This document shows, piece after piece, positions 35,654 to 45,994 of a DNA stretch of 64,000 nt. Location of the stretch: contig JAAXNY010000020.1 in assembly GCA_013420905.1 (NCBI GenBank), positions 248,001 to 312,000 on the forward strand, given 5' to 3'. Position numbers and translations under genes: made by a program. The notes beneath the pieces were generated by a model. The model made no database searches, was not told the DNA's origin, and saw only the letters and a list, made by a program, of their open reading frames with translations. The stretch's first letter is position 1. Each line of letters opens with the position of its first letter. This stretch comes from Collybia mongolica (taxonomy: Eukaryota; Basidiomycota; Agaricomycetes; Agaricales; Clitocybaceae).

Positions 35654-36688
35654 CTATGTCGGTTTCCTGAAGTGTTTCTCTTCAAATCCCATCTTGTCTA
35701 CTAGTATAAGACAATTGGGGCAAGGTGGAGCCAGGCCTTCGAGAGTCTTCGTTTTATCATACACATACGGGACACCAATCGTTTTTTCGAGGACGATGAA
35801 CGGCTGCAGCGCGAACCCCTCGGCAGCCTTGAGCTCTGCGGCAGTTAACCCAAACCTACAACGATAGAGCAAAACGACAGGGCTGAATAAAGTATCTCCC
35901 ATAAACCCCACACCAGATGCATTACGTACGATTTCACAGACATGAAATTGAACGTCTCCCCACAATGACCGTACTTCTGCGGGACCGCATCGCCCGCCTG
36001 GTCGACTGCGGATGCTTGATTCGGTACGATCAGACCCGCCGTGACCATCTGAGCATTACGCGACTCCTGGATCGTCGTTTTAGCGTTTTCGGGCGGGTTG
36101 TCAAGGTTGGAACCCAGCACCGCACGCTTGGTCGCCCCCTGCTGGAAGAACGTCAGCTGGATCATCTGCGCTTCGCGCTTCTTTGCACCGAGCAGCGTTC
36201 GGCAGAAATATGCGTAGAGTCCGCAGAGAGGATAGTAATAATTGTCCCGCGATGCGTCTTTGGGTGCCGCACCGGACACGGAAAAGATCCACCCCACGAG
36301 GTCGAGGAGGGTGTGCATGGTAAATTGCGTTGTATGGTAGTTGAGGATGCGAGGGATAGCCAGTACGACCTTGCCGAACTCTGTTGGTTTCGACGGCCTT
36401 CCTTTCGCCGTTAGCTGTGCTTTCAATGCCTGTACAGTGAGATACGTACATGCATGATTTGATATCCGCCACGACGTTAGCTAGGCTTTGACTGGAGCTC
36501 GCATCAACGTCGTAGGCTTTTGGGTCCTTGACTATGAGGTCGAACAATTCTAAAATCTGTGGCAAGTAGTAATAAGTCTGTAGATACTTCCAAGCTTATT
36601 TCGTTGTGTCTCCCACCTCCGCTCTGGTATATTTTCCGCCATCGGCAAACGTGACTTTTCCATTGAAGGCAGAGGGCGGTTGAAGCAT
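35654..36688 (-). CDS. Putative cytidine-deaminase-fold protein (divergent)
   Basis: Four exons are proposed on the minus strand. The C-terminal half reads KYGHCGETFNFMSVKSFGLTAA after a GTACGT donor (35929) and TAG acceptor (35856), then FALQPFIVLEK and LAPPCPNCLILVDKMGF, stopping at 35654. The pair CGE and PCPNC, about 57 residues apart with a strand between, matches the CxE...PCxxC zinc motif of the deaminase superfamily (three Cys ligands plus a catalytic Glu, as in B. subtilis Cdd). The N-terminal half is helical (EFGKVVLAIPRILN, FTMHTLLDLVGWIF). Substrate and role are unknown; no signal peptide is seen. The start at 36688 (MLQPPSAFNGK) is provisional, and the frame change near 36430 needs a 46-nt intron starting at GTCGTGG or indicates a frameshift. 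More 5' exons up to about 37000 are possible. Confidence 0.6.
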
Positions 36689-37284
36689 TGGTACAAAGTT
36701 CGATGGTGATCTGGTCAGGTGTGGCTAATCCCCGTTTTATGTGTGTGTATGCTGCTTGATCAGTTGCACGATTCTTGAGATCGGCGCGTGGCCACACCAG
36801 TCAGGTCCGGCCCTACTTTCCCTCCGAAGAGTGGCGTTCCACGTTCCCCTAACCAACCGATAATGAACGCTGCAGGAGAACCCTCTTTCACGAATGTCAC
36901 GTAGCAAAATGCACATAAGAGGCAAATCACGGAAGGTTCACTAGTACCTGTCGAGTGAAATCCGAGGGAAGACTGGGGATGGGGAGTTGATAACATCGAT
37001 GAAGATAACCAGATGGACCTATATTCAACACTGGGCTGAATGTAGGTCGGTTTTGCCTGCAGGAGCGGTCCTAAGGGGCTGGGAACAGATGAACTTTCGG
37101 GTCTCGTTTGGGGGGCCTGTCATGTTGGGAGTGCTTGGACGGGCACGCGTTTTGCGATAAGTTTCGGTTACGGCCGAGCATCCATATAATGATCGCTCCT
37201 GCTCAAAAGGACGGCCCCAAGTGAACCAGAATTCATCTGCCTGCCGCGCTCTCAACAAGGCTTAACTCACATCGTTCGAACCCA

Positions 37285-37744
37285 ATGACTGGTTCGACAG
37301 TAAGTCCGCCCCACATGCACCCCCACTCCAGTGTTGACGGGCCTATGAACAGAGTTCGCTAGCAAAGGACGAGGTAACGTTATTGTATCCTTGAACAGAT
37401 GCTCGTCTTATCTGATCCCACCATGTCTTCTAACTCTTCAGGGCGTGTCCCCGACAGCGACAATTCCGAAAGGCTGGACAAACAAAGTCTCTTCTCGCGC
37501 CAAATCCCAAATAGAGGATATGCTGAAAGAATCGACGGGCCTGTCTACCGTGACATTCGATCTGGCTGAAACGGAGGGCAACCAGTACCTGTTCAAGTCG
37601 AAATCAACCTACTACTTTTGGAACGTAGCAACCGAAGCGGGGGTCAAGGTTCTGAGCCCAACCAGTCAAGCCGCGCTGTACGCACAGATGGCGAAGGACA
37701 TTAGGAAGGTTGATGCACAGCGATTGCCGTACATTGCGCCGTAG
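37285..37744 (+). CDS. Unknown ~107-residue protein, tandem family member 1
   Basis: A five-codon first exon (37285-37299, MTGST) is joined by a 142-nt intron to 37442-37744. The protein contains IPKGWTNKVSSRAKSQIEDM, FDLAETEGNQY, STYYFWNVATEAGV and DIRKVDAQRLPYI. Its sister at 38468 has the same two-exon plan and about 60 percent similar residues, which supports both models. There is no signal peptide, no cysteine and no known domain; the mixed helix/strand pattern suggests a small globular cytosolic protein. Confidence 0.7.
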
Positions 37745-38467
37745 ATTATGTTTCTGTCGTTGAGTAGAATACCGGCCGTTTTGTGTCGCTTCTGCAAGCC
37801 GCGTGTCATCGTGAGAGGAGGCGGGTGGAGCGAGTGATAGTTCCTGAAAGTCCAGTGTAGTGCTGATCGGATCGCATATCATCATTAGAGTATCAGGATA
37901 TCATGTTATCGGCATGGTGCAGTATAGGTGCATGTTCTTGGAGCCCAGTCTGTAGACCTATATTCTGGGGTAAGGTCGCGAGTCGCCACAGGACAGTGTA
38001 TAGTCCACCCAAATTAGCAAGAGGATCGTTGTGGGTATGATGCATCGTTTTAATGAGGGATTGAAACGGATATAGAGCACTCCACAAAACGATAAAAGGC
38101 GGAAGGCTTATCCAAGTTAATAGATTAAATCTCGTGTCAGTCACCGGGAGGGGGCTACTGAGAGAACGGTGACGATCTTTTCTTTCATTCTCAACTCCAC
38201 TTATCACGCTGTGCCCGAGTGACTCGTGTGATATGCGGGGTTTTACCGTGAGGGAGTGACGTTGGGCATGGTACCAATGTAGATCTGGCGATCAGTGAAG
38301 CTACGAAGACGCCGTCTTATGTGGATGGTATGGGACAGGACCCAGTCATGAGCATAGGAAAGGACGAAATGCCCCAGTTAAAATTATTGCTGAACAAATC
38401 ATGGGCTGAACTTTAGCTGAATGTGAATGAGACGTGACTTTGTTGGAGCTCACATACTTTGACCCCC

Positions 38468-38926
38468 ATGACTGAATCAACCGTAAGCTCCAACTATCCA
38501 ATCACCTTGATAGCAGGACTGATCATTCTCGCAAATACAGGCTAGACCCCTAGATGCTGAGGTGCCCAACAGCTGTCCTTCTCCAACTCTCCTCCAGGTT
38601 GACCTCGTTCCTTGATAATCCAGGGTGTTGATACAACGATGAGAATTCCGAAAGGTTGGACAAAAGACATTCCTGCTCGCGCCAAGGACCAAGTGGAGGA
38701 TATGTTGGCAGAGGAAACGAACCTCCCCAACATTGAGCTCGACCTTGCTGAAACCGAGGGCAACCGGTATATCTTCATATCAGACTCGACCTTCTACTTC
38801 TGGAATGTAGCCACGCAGGCTGGCGTCGAAGTCTTGAACCAGAAATACAAGGCAAAACTATACACACAGATGGATGATGATATTAGAAAGGTGGAGACAG
38901 AGCGGTTACCATACATCGAGCCGTAA
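38468..38926 (+). CDS. Unknown ~105-residue protein, tandem family member 2
   Basis: The first exon (38468-38482, MTEST) and the second (38624-38926) are separated by a 141-nt intron, nearly the same length as in member 1. Shared text includes MRIPKGWTKDIPARAKDQ, LDLAETEGN, FYFWNVATQAGVEVL and DIRKVETERLPYIEP. The 3' flanks are also alike (GTTTCTGTCG after the stop). The function is unknown. Confidence 0.7.
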
Positions 38927-39711
38927 ATCGTGTTTCTGTCGCTGTTACCGCATTCGCTGCTTGAAGAATGCCTACAACGAGAGGATTGAAACGGCTCGCT
39001 TGAACTTTAATCTAGTCTCAACGAATTGGCTAGTCTCCTGTAGTCCAACCGTATTTCATGGCATTTGTATGACACTTGAACAAAGGCTGAGGTTTGTCAT
39101 GAGGGTACTGGAGAAAGGCTCGGCTAAAACGCCCAGTAAAATACGCGGTGATATTCCTTCGCTTAGAGAAATAGGTTCTCGATATTTGGCTCAGCACTCA
39201 ACGATAAAAACCCAAGCGCCGTCCCACAAAGGAATATGAAGTAAAACTACAGAGGTCACAAATGGGTTCAAGTTTGGTGAGTGGATGGTGACGATACTCA
39301 ACCACGCTCAACGCTCGCAGAGTGAGAATTGACGATCATGGAAAACTCTATCTTGAGACAGGGTAAAAACCTTTCTTGCTTCCATGAATTCCAACCTCAT
39401 TGACATTGCTTTTTCGACCTTATCGGAAAACTATCCACATTCTGGTAGTGCTCCTCCCTTCTCTCGGGAGATCGCCCACATTAGTTTCTGTGGAGGCCGG
39501 GGTGAGGAGGCAACCCAAAATCTAGTAGTAGAAACTGACTAGGGTCCGTCTCGTCCTACAGGTTTTGCAACGATTAACAAGTGACGTTAAGGGGTCAAAA
39601 TTCTGGGATTTCCGAATTCCACCAAACATGATCTTGTGTTGTTTCTGGATCATGGTGGTTGTGGTGCGATTCATAAGTACCAAATAGTCGTACTTCTCTG
39701 AAGTTCCTCGC

Positions 39712-39838
39712 GATTCAGAGTCACTTCTACGACGCGGCCACCCAGGCCGCAGTCAAAGTTCTGTATCAGAAGGATGAGGCGAAGTTGGGTCAACAGATAG
39801 ACAGGGAATCAAGAAAGGTAGAGAGCGAGGCGCCATGA
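39712..39838 (+). pseudogene. Fragment of a third tandem family member
   Basis: Reads FYDAATQAAVKVLYQKDEAK then RESRKVESEAP and stop, aligned to FYFWNVATQAGVEVLNQKYKAK...DIRKVETERLP of member 2. The N-terminal two thirds and the LPYI tail are absent. It lies about 1.15 kb after member 2, the same step as between members 1 and 2. Confidence 0.75.
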
Positions 39839-40356
39839 ATCATAATTTCATCGGTACCAATAAATCGAGTTGGTTGGAGCTAAAGGTCACCAAGGTCCAT
39901 TAGTTGCTGTAGTACTCGCAGATTCGGAATCGTGGTGGTTCCGGGACGGTCATAACGAGTTCGCGTTGCATTTTGGGGGAAAAAATGGACCGTCACTTGT
40001 CGTCGTTTGTCCTGTCTATAAGTAGTCAGTTAGCCGAAGTAAATTGCATGAGGGTCGTGGGAGACGTTCTTGAACATCGCCGTGAGCGCTTCTGCAGCAA
40101 ATTACGTTGTGTAACGTGACCGCGACACCGAAACTTCAAGTTTGCCACCTCCACCATTGGCACTATCTCCATCACTAAGGCCTAGGGTCCAGAACCACCA
40201 CAGGATCGGTGTCCAAATGACGCATACTTCCGAGGATTGTACTCATATGGTCTCGGGACTAATACATTTGTCAAACCTATCATTTGAATTTCGATATCCA
40301 AACTTCCAACCCTGTTAATCTCCACCATCAGTTGTTGCGAAGGCTATAGGACGAGG

Positions 40357-42349
40357 ATGGACCCCAGTCGATTTCAATTACCAGGTTTCGGATTGTCTCT
40401 TAATTTCATCCCGGTTTCCCCAGGGGACAATGTTGACAGTCTCTTTCAAAATGCTCTACACGCACTGCACTTCGAATCAGCCTCAGTCCAGTATGTACGA
40501 GCGTTTCCCCGAACACCAAACTTTTATTAAGAATACTTAGGTTACCACTGACTACACTCCGCGAGTTTACGATGCTGGACCTGATGAATCAGATGACGGA
40601 TAAGCCTGACTGGAATCTCAAGGTGAGTTCGACTTGTTACCCAGGGGTATGGCCACTGATTCAGTTCCAGATCTTCGACGAATCGATTACATCCAAGTGG
40701 AGAGCTGAAGCACTTGCCGCCGAGGGACGCGACGTGACAGAGAAGATGCTCGATTGGTGCATCGCTGAGCTTCAGCATAAAGCCAAACTCTTCGAGAAGA
40801 CCGGCGCAGTCAGTGTATACAGGGGAGAAGTCATCAAGTCCGATTCTGCCATACCAGCTTCGCTGAAGGACGAACTCAAATGCGCTGCCGCTTCCCTCGA
40901 AGATGTTCCTGCTCGATTCAAAGATTGGCATCCAGGTTCAGATGAACGAGTCTTGGATCTTGTTCATCCATCCCTATTCCCTCTAATTTATGGCAAAAGT
41001 CGTATACTCCCTGACAGTCTTACAACACTCTCCGATTTTGTGGAGAGGTGTGGCGAAGGGAGCACTCTTCCTGTTCCCCCAGAGAAGGAGGCCCAAGCAG
41101 AGCCTCGGCGCCATCACTATTATGGAGCACGTCAGCTTAAAGATCCATTCAGTAGGAAATTCCAGTGGTTACCCTGCGACGTCGATATATCAGGTGATGA
41201 TGGAGGTGTAAGGTAGGCTTGATCGAAGCTTTCTCCTCTCCCTCAGTCTGATCAATACTGCTTGCAGGATCACAAGCTACATCAATAACATTCATCCACA
41301 GAAACATGCGGACCTTTATCAAGTAATTGAAAAGATCATCGCCCGCACCATTCCTCTTTGGAACATGACATTGACACCTTTGAAAGAGGGGCAGCTCAAC
41401 CCCCGGATCATTTATGATGAGTGTGTCTACGATCCAGATCCTGAAAATGGACCAGAAGATGAAGGCCCCCAACAGGGGGAAGACGAAGATGAAGATGAAT
41501 TCTGGGAACGTCGGCAAGAATGGATCGAGGAAACTCGCAAGGTTGTTCGGCCTGAGCCTGGTACATTCGAGCCCCCTGGAGAACCTGAGCGTCCTGTAGA
41601 TCTCAAAAAGGACTACGGACATCGAGGCCTCCAAATAATCGTAAAATTAGCGAATATTCAATTGACGCCCAATAAACCGGAATACAACGGTGGGACGTGG
41701 CACGTTGAAGGGCAGATGGTATGTTCCTCGCGTGTACCATCCCATCTGATCTAACATTGCCTTCAAGAACGAGCACATCTGTGCCACGGCCTTGTACTAC
41801 TACGATAGCTCTAATATTAGCACGAGCCACCTCGCGTTCCGCCAGCAATCGGATGCAAACGATGCCGAGGAAATACCCTACCCCCAGAGCCAGCATGACT
41901 GGCTCGAGGTTGTATTTGGCTGTGAGAACGAAGAGCCTGCCGTTCAGGAAGTCGGGGTTATTAACACCAAGGAAGGGCGACTCCTAACCTGGCCCAACGT
42001 CCTCCAACACAAAGTTCAGCCCTTCCGTCTCGCAGACTCTACGAAGCCTGGCCACCGCAAGATCCTCGCGCTCTTCCTTGTGGATCCCAACATCCGCATC
42101 ATATCGACGGCGAATGTGCCATGCCAAAGGAAAGACTGGTGGATTGAGGCCCTCCAAACGAAGGGAGGAGCACTACCAAGTCTCCCCGCTGAGTTGCGGG
42201 ACCACGTGTTCCGGGACGTGGATGATTTTCCGATTAGCTTGGAGGAAGCAAAGACACTGAGGTTGGAGCTGATGGATGAACGGAAAGCCTTCGTGGTGTT
42301 GCAAGATGAGGCTTTCAACAATACGCAGTTCTCCCTCTGCGAACACTGA
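40357..42349 (+). CDS. DUF4246 family protein, copy A
   Basis: Five exons (40357-40490, 40541-40622, 40671-41212, 41268-41718, 41768-42349) sum to 1791 nt in frame, 596 residues. Family marks: LPLTTLREFTMLDLMNQMTD near the N-terminus, KMLDWCIAELQHKA, DLVHPSLFPLIYGKS, KFQWLPCDVDI, and the C-terminal core LYYYDSSNIS, EGRLLTWPNVLQHKVQPFRLAD and STKPGHRKILALFLVDP. DUF4246 proteins are fungal and thought to carry a double-stranded beta-helix like 2-oxoglutarate oxygenases; the H...H/R pattern in the core fits, but activity is unproven. An acidic insert (DEDEDEFWE) marks this copy. It faces copy B tail to tail, 446 bp apart. Confidence 0.9.
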
Positions 42350-42795
42350 TCGTAGTTGTGCGTCATCGCCATTCACTATGGCGAAATATGAAATTTTCAA
42401 TAACCATCATAGTTTCTACTCTGTGTATCAATTGAGCAAATTATTGGCGTATCGAGCGCCCGATTACCTACTTCGAGTGACTCTTAGTTAGCTAGAGTGT
42501 TTTGTGAAGAATCAAGCGTTTGACCTGAGTCCTTCGTCCAATGACTCACGCGGCAATCAACCACTGAGGATGTCTCCTTGTGCATAAGACACAGAACATG
42601 GTCGTAAGGGAGACTAGTTAACTTCATCCATTAAAAACCCCCAGACCCCTCATATAGAATGTATAAATCAACATGGAGGCTAAAGCCGCGGAGTCTGAGT
42701 CTGACATGTAGATTATAAAATTAGTTACAATGTCCTATTATTCGAGGCATGTAAAGGAATAAGGAGCTGCTACAATCTTCTACCCCATAACTTAT
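42350..42795. other. Spacer between inverted DUF4246 genes
   Basis: 446 bp holding the two 3' ends; the symmetry axis of the inverted duplication lies near 42570. No frame or repeat is seen. Confidence 0.5.
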
Positions 42796-44755
42796 TTACA
42801 TCGTGCGGCATTCGGGTTCGGTTTCATCAGTTTCACGGAGCAAGAACCGCCTACTGTGGAAAGCTTCGTCTTGCAACTGGGCCAAAGCCTCCCTTCCTTC
42901 CGTCAGCTCTAATTTTAACGCTCTCGCGTCCTCCAGGCTTATTGGGAAATCACCCACATCCTCGAAAATCTGGTCTTGTAACTCAACAGGTAGGGGCAGT
43001 GCTCTCCGGATGGCCTCAATCCACCAATCCTTCCGTTGGCACGGCACGTTCGCCGTCGATATGATGTGAACATTAGGATCGACAAGGAAGAGCGTGAGGA
43101 TCTTGCAGTGGCCGGGCTTTGTGGGGTCCGCAAGGCGGAAAGGCTGGTATTTATGCTGGAGGATGTTGGGCCAGGTTACGAGGCGCCCTTCCCTGATGTT
43201 AATAACGCCAACGTCTTGAACGGCAGGCCCTCTGTCCTCACAGCCAAATACTTCCTTGAGCCAGTCACGGTCGTATAAAGGGCAAAGTATTTTCTCCACA
43301 TCCCCAGCACTTGACCGCTGGCGGAATGCGAGATGGCTTGCGCTAATGTTGGAGCTATCGTAGTAGTACATGGCCGTGGCGCATATACGCTCGTTCTATA
43401 TAGTTATAAGAACAATAGTGATGAATATTGGAAAGGCCATACCAGGAGCCCGTTTACGTGCCACGTATCACCACTGTATACCGGTTTTTCAGGCGTCAAA
43501 TGAATATTTGCGAGTTTCACGATTATTTGGAGGCCTTGGTCTCCGTAAGCCATTCGGAGATCTGCAGGATATTTGGTTTCTCTGAAAGGAACAAACGTGC
43601 CAGGCTCGGGCTGAACAACTCTACGCGTTGACCACGCCTGCCGGGAAGGGGACGAACTGTCGCCATCTTCACTCTGGCGTCCTTGATCCGTATAATAGGC
43701 ATAGCTGTTATAGGGGATCCGAACATTGAGTTGTCCTGCCTTGAAGGGTGTCATAGTCAAGTTCCAAATGGGAATGGTGTGGGCGATGATTTTCTCAATA
43801 ACTCGGTAGAGATCCGCGTGTCTGTCTGGGTGAAGGTTATTAATGTAACTGGAGATTCTGCGAGAAGTACTGATCAGAATCATCGTGAGTGGAAAACACT
43901 TTGATCGATCCCACCTCGCACTCCCATCGCCACCTGATATATCAACATCACAGGGTAACCACTGAGATCTCCTGCTCACTGTCATTCGGGCGCGAGAACG
44001 ATAGCTCTGGGGTTTTAGTCTATATTCATCCTTCTGGGGGACGGGAACAATGACCCCTTCACCACACCTCTCCACAAAGTCATCAAGGGTCGTGATATCG
44101 TTGGGAAGTATGAGGCTTTTGCCATAAATCAGAGGATACAAGGATGGATGAACGAGGTCCAAGACTTGTTCATCAGAATTTGGGTCCCAATTCTTGAAAC
44201 GATCAGGAACGTCCTCGAGGGGAGCGGCGGCGTGCTTGAGCTCATCTTTCAGCGAAGCTGGTATGGCAGAATCGGACTTGATGACTTCTCCCCTGTAAAC
44301 GTTAACAGCACCCGTCTTCTCGAAGAGCTTGGCCTTTTGTTGAAGCTCAGCGATGCACCAATCAAGCATCTTCTCTGACACGTCGAGTTGTTTAGCAGCT
44401 AACGCTTCAGCTCTCCGTTTGGATGTAATTGATTCGTCAAAAATCTGGAACCGATTCGAGGTCAATTGACTTCACTACGCGAATGAATTCACCTTGAGAT
44501 GCCAGTCAGGCATGTCCGTCATCCGATTCATGAGGTCCAACATGGTAAACTCGCGGAGCGTAGTCAGTGGTAGCCTGAGTATTCTGAGTGAGAGTCCACT
44601 GTTCGAGGTCATATCTCGTACCGCTCTGGGGGCGTGTTGAGGTGCGGTGAGTTCAAAAAATTTGTGAAGAAACCACCCGACTTGCTTTTAGTGGAAGAAG
44701 GCATGACGTTGAGGGGCAATCCGAAGCCTGGTAGTTGGAATAGACTGTGATCCAT
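42796..44755 (-). CDS. DUF4246 family protein, copy B
   Basis: Five exons (44755-44622, 44574-44493, 44444-43915, 43857-43443, 43395-42796) sum to 1761 nt, 586 residues. The first two exons have exactly the lengths of copy A (134 and 82 nt), and all introns fall at equivalent sites. It shares MLDWCIAELQQKAKLFEKTG, VHPSLYPLIYGKS and PFRLADPTKPGHCKILTLFL. The His of PGHRK is retained but Arg is Cys here (PGHCK). The acidic insert of copy A is replaced by a Ser-rich one. Both copies look functional; divergence is moderate, so the duplication is not very recent. Confidence 0.9.
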
Positions 44756-45301
44756 CCTCGTCCTAGGGATTCTTTTTTGCAATGGTTATGAACAGAGTCG
44801 TGAATTTGGAAGTTCGGATTTCAGTGATATGTATGCCTTGAGGTTGCCGTGTGTATTAGCCCCGTTACCACATACGTACAATTGTAGGACATATGCGTAA
44901 TATGGACACCGATCCGTGAAACCGATACATTGGAAGTACTCGTTTGTTTACGGTTCGCTTGAATGGAGGTATGACTGGAAGAGAGGAGGGCACCCGAAGT
45001 TCCCACGTCAATTAAATAAATAGCCAAACTTGTGGAGGTACAGTCAACGTCATGTTATACTGGTGCGGTCCCCAATCAGAACAGTCAGTTCAGCATACCT
45101 ACATTTTTAGCAGATGGGGAGGATATTCATGTAAACGGGGTATATATGATTCCAAAATACTATACATTATTATGCATATTGATTGATACTAATAGTATTC
45201 TGATTAAGTAAAAGATGAAAAAGTATGTGTGGTGGTTTATAGTTTAGGTTGAAGTACTTGCCGAATAACAGAACACTATGATAAAACATACATAGTGAAC
45301 G
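44756..45301. other. Intergenic region, nothing recognised
   Basis: About 550 bp, A+T-rich towards 45200. No feature can be supported. Confidence 0.4.
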
Positions 45302-45994
45302 TCAATTTAAAGAAGCAATTGTGGCGTAAGAGGGTTCTCTGTCTGAGTGATCATCGTCATCACTATAAATATGTTCCCATGGCTCATCGACCTCTACCTC
45401 AGGAGTCATGTCATCGTCCAAAGCGATTACTGTCCGGACATGGGGAATGATCTCAAAATCCCCTTCTGAAGATGAGAGATTGAGCATTCGTTTGGGGAGG
45501 ACGGAAAGATGGTACATACCCCTACCTTTCCGAGGCTTCTTTGTCGAGACTAGCTCTGCAAGCGGTACCTCGAGACGAGAGCTAATCGTTGCCCCAGGTC
45601 TAGTGTTGTGCTCGAAGTCAAAAAGAAAGCCACCCTCATAATCATTGGTGCTATCCGTTTCACGGACTTCCCAGTCACAGAATTTCCCCGTACCAGCACC
45701 CTTGAGTGAGTCATCGAACTTCGACGACCACTGACCCCTCCGCGCACGCATCTTGGCGAAGTCCGTTGCATGCTTCGCCCGCTGGCGTTCATGCTCGTAG
45801 GAGCGCAGGTCCCTGGGGTCGGTCGTGACTACGGGCGATGAAGGTGGACTAGGACTCGGCGTCTCGGGGCCTTCAGAAGAGGACGACGACGACGATGAAC
45901 ATGATGGGGAATGGGCTGATTTAACCTTGGCTATAGCCTGTGAACGGGTATAGAATAGAGTGCTTGTAGGGTAAGGCATGGTAAGGAAAGGCAA
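45302..45994 (-). CDS. Uncharacterised acidic protein
   Basis: A single-exon frame of 230 residues; the second ATG at 45979 (MPYPTSTLFY) is an alternative start. The N-terminus carries a run of eight serines in a Ser/Pro-rich region (PSPSPPSSP), then a charged helix (YEHERQRAKHATDFAKMRAR) and FDDSLKGAGTGKFCDWEVRE. A central block (YEGGFLFDFEHNTRPGA, SRLEVPLAEL) looks beta-rich, and the C-terminus is acidic (SDDDDHSDREPS). No domain or targeting signal is recognised. Probably cytosolic or nuclear, and partly disordered. Confidence 0.65.
   Translation of the reverse strand: MPFLTMPYPTSTLFYTRSQAIAKVKSAHSPSCSSSSSSSSEGPETPSPSPPSSPVVTTDPRDLRSYEHERQRAKHATDFAKMRARRGQWSSKFDDSLKGAGTGKFCDWEVRETDSTNDYEGGFLFDFEHNTRPGATISSRLEVPLAELVSTKKPRKGRGMYHLSVLPKRMLNLSSSEGDFEIIPHVRTVIALDDDMTPEVEVDEPWEHIYSDDDDHSDREPSYATIASLN

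Noticed and set aside
37270..37300. GTTCGAACCC as a tRNA T-arm
   Set aside because: No matching acceptor stem, anticodon arm or length around it; it is the leader of the first small-protein gene.
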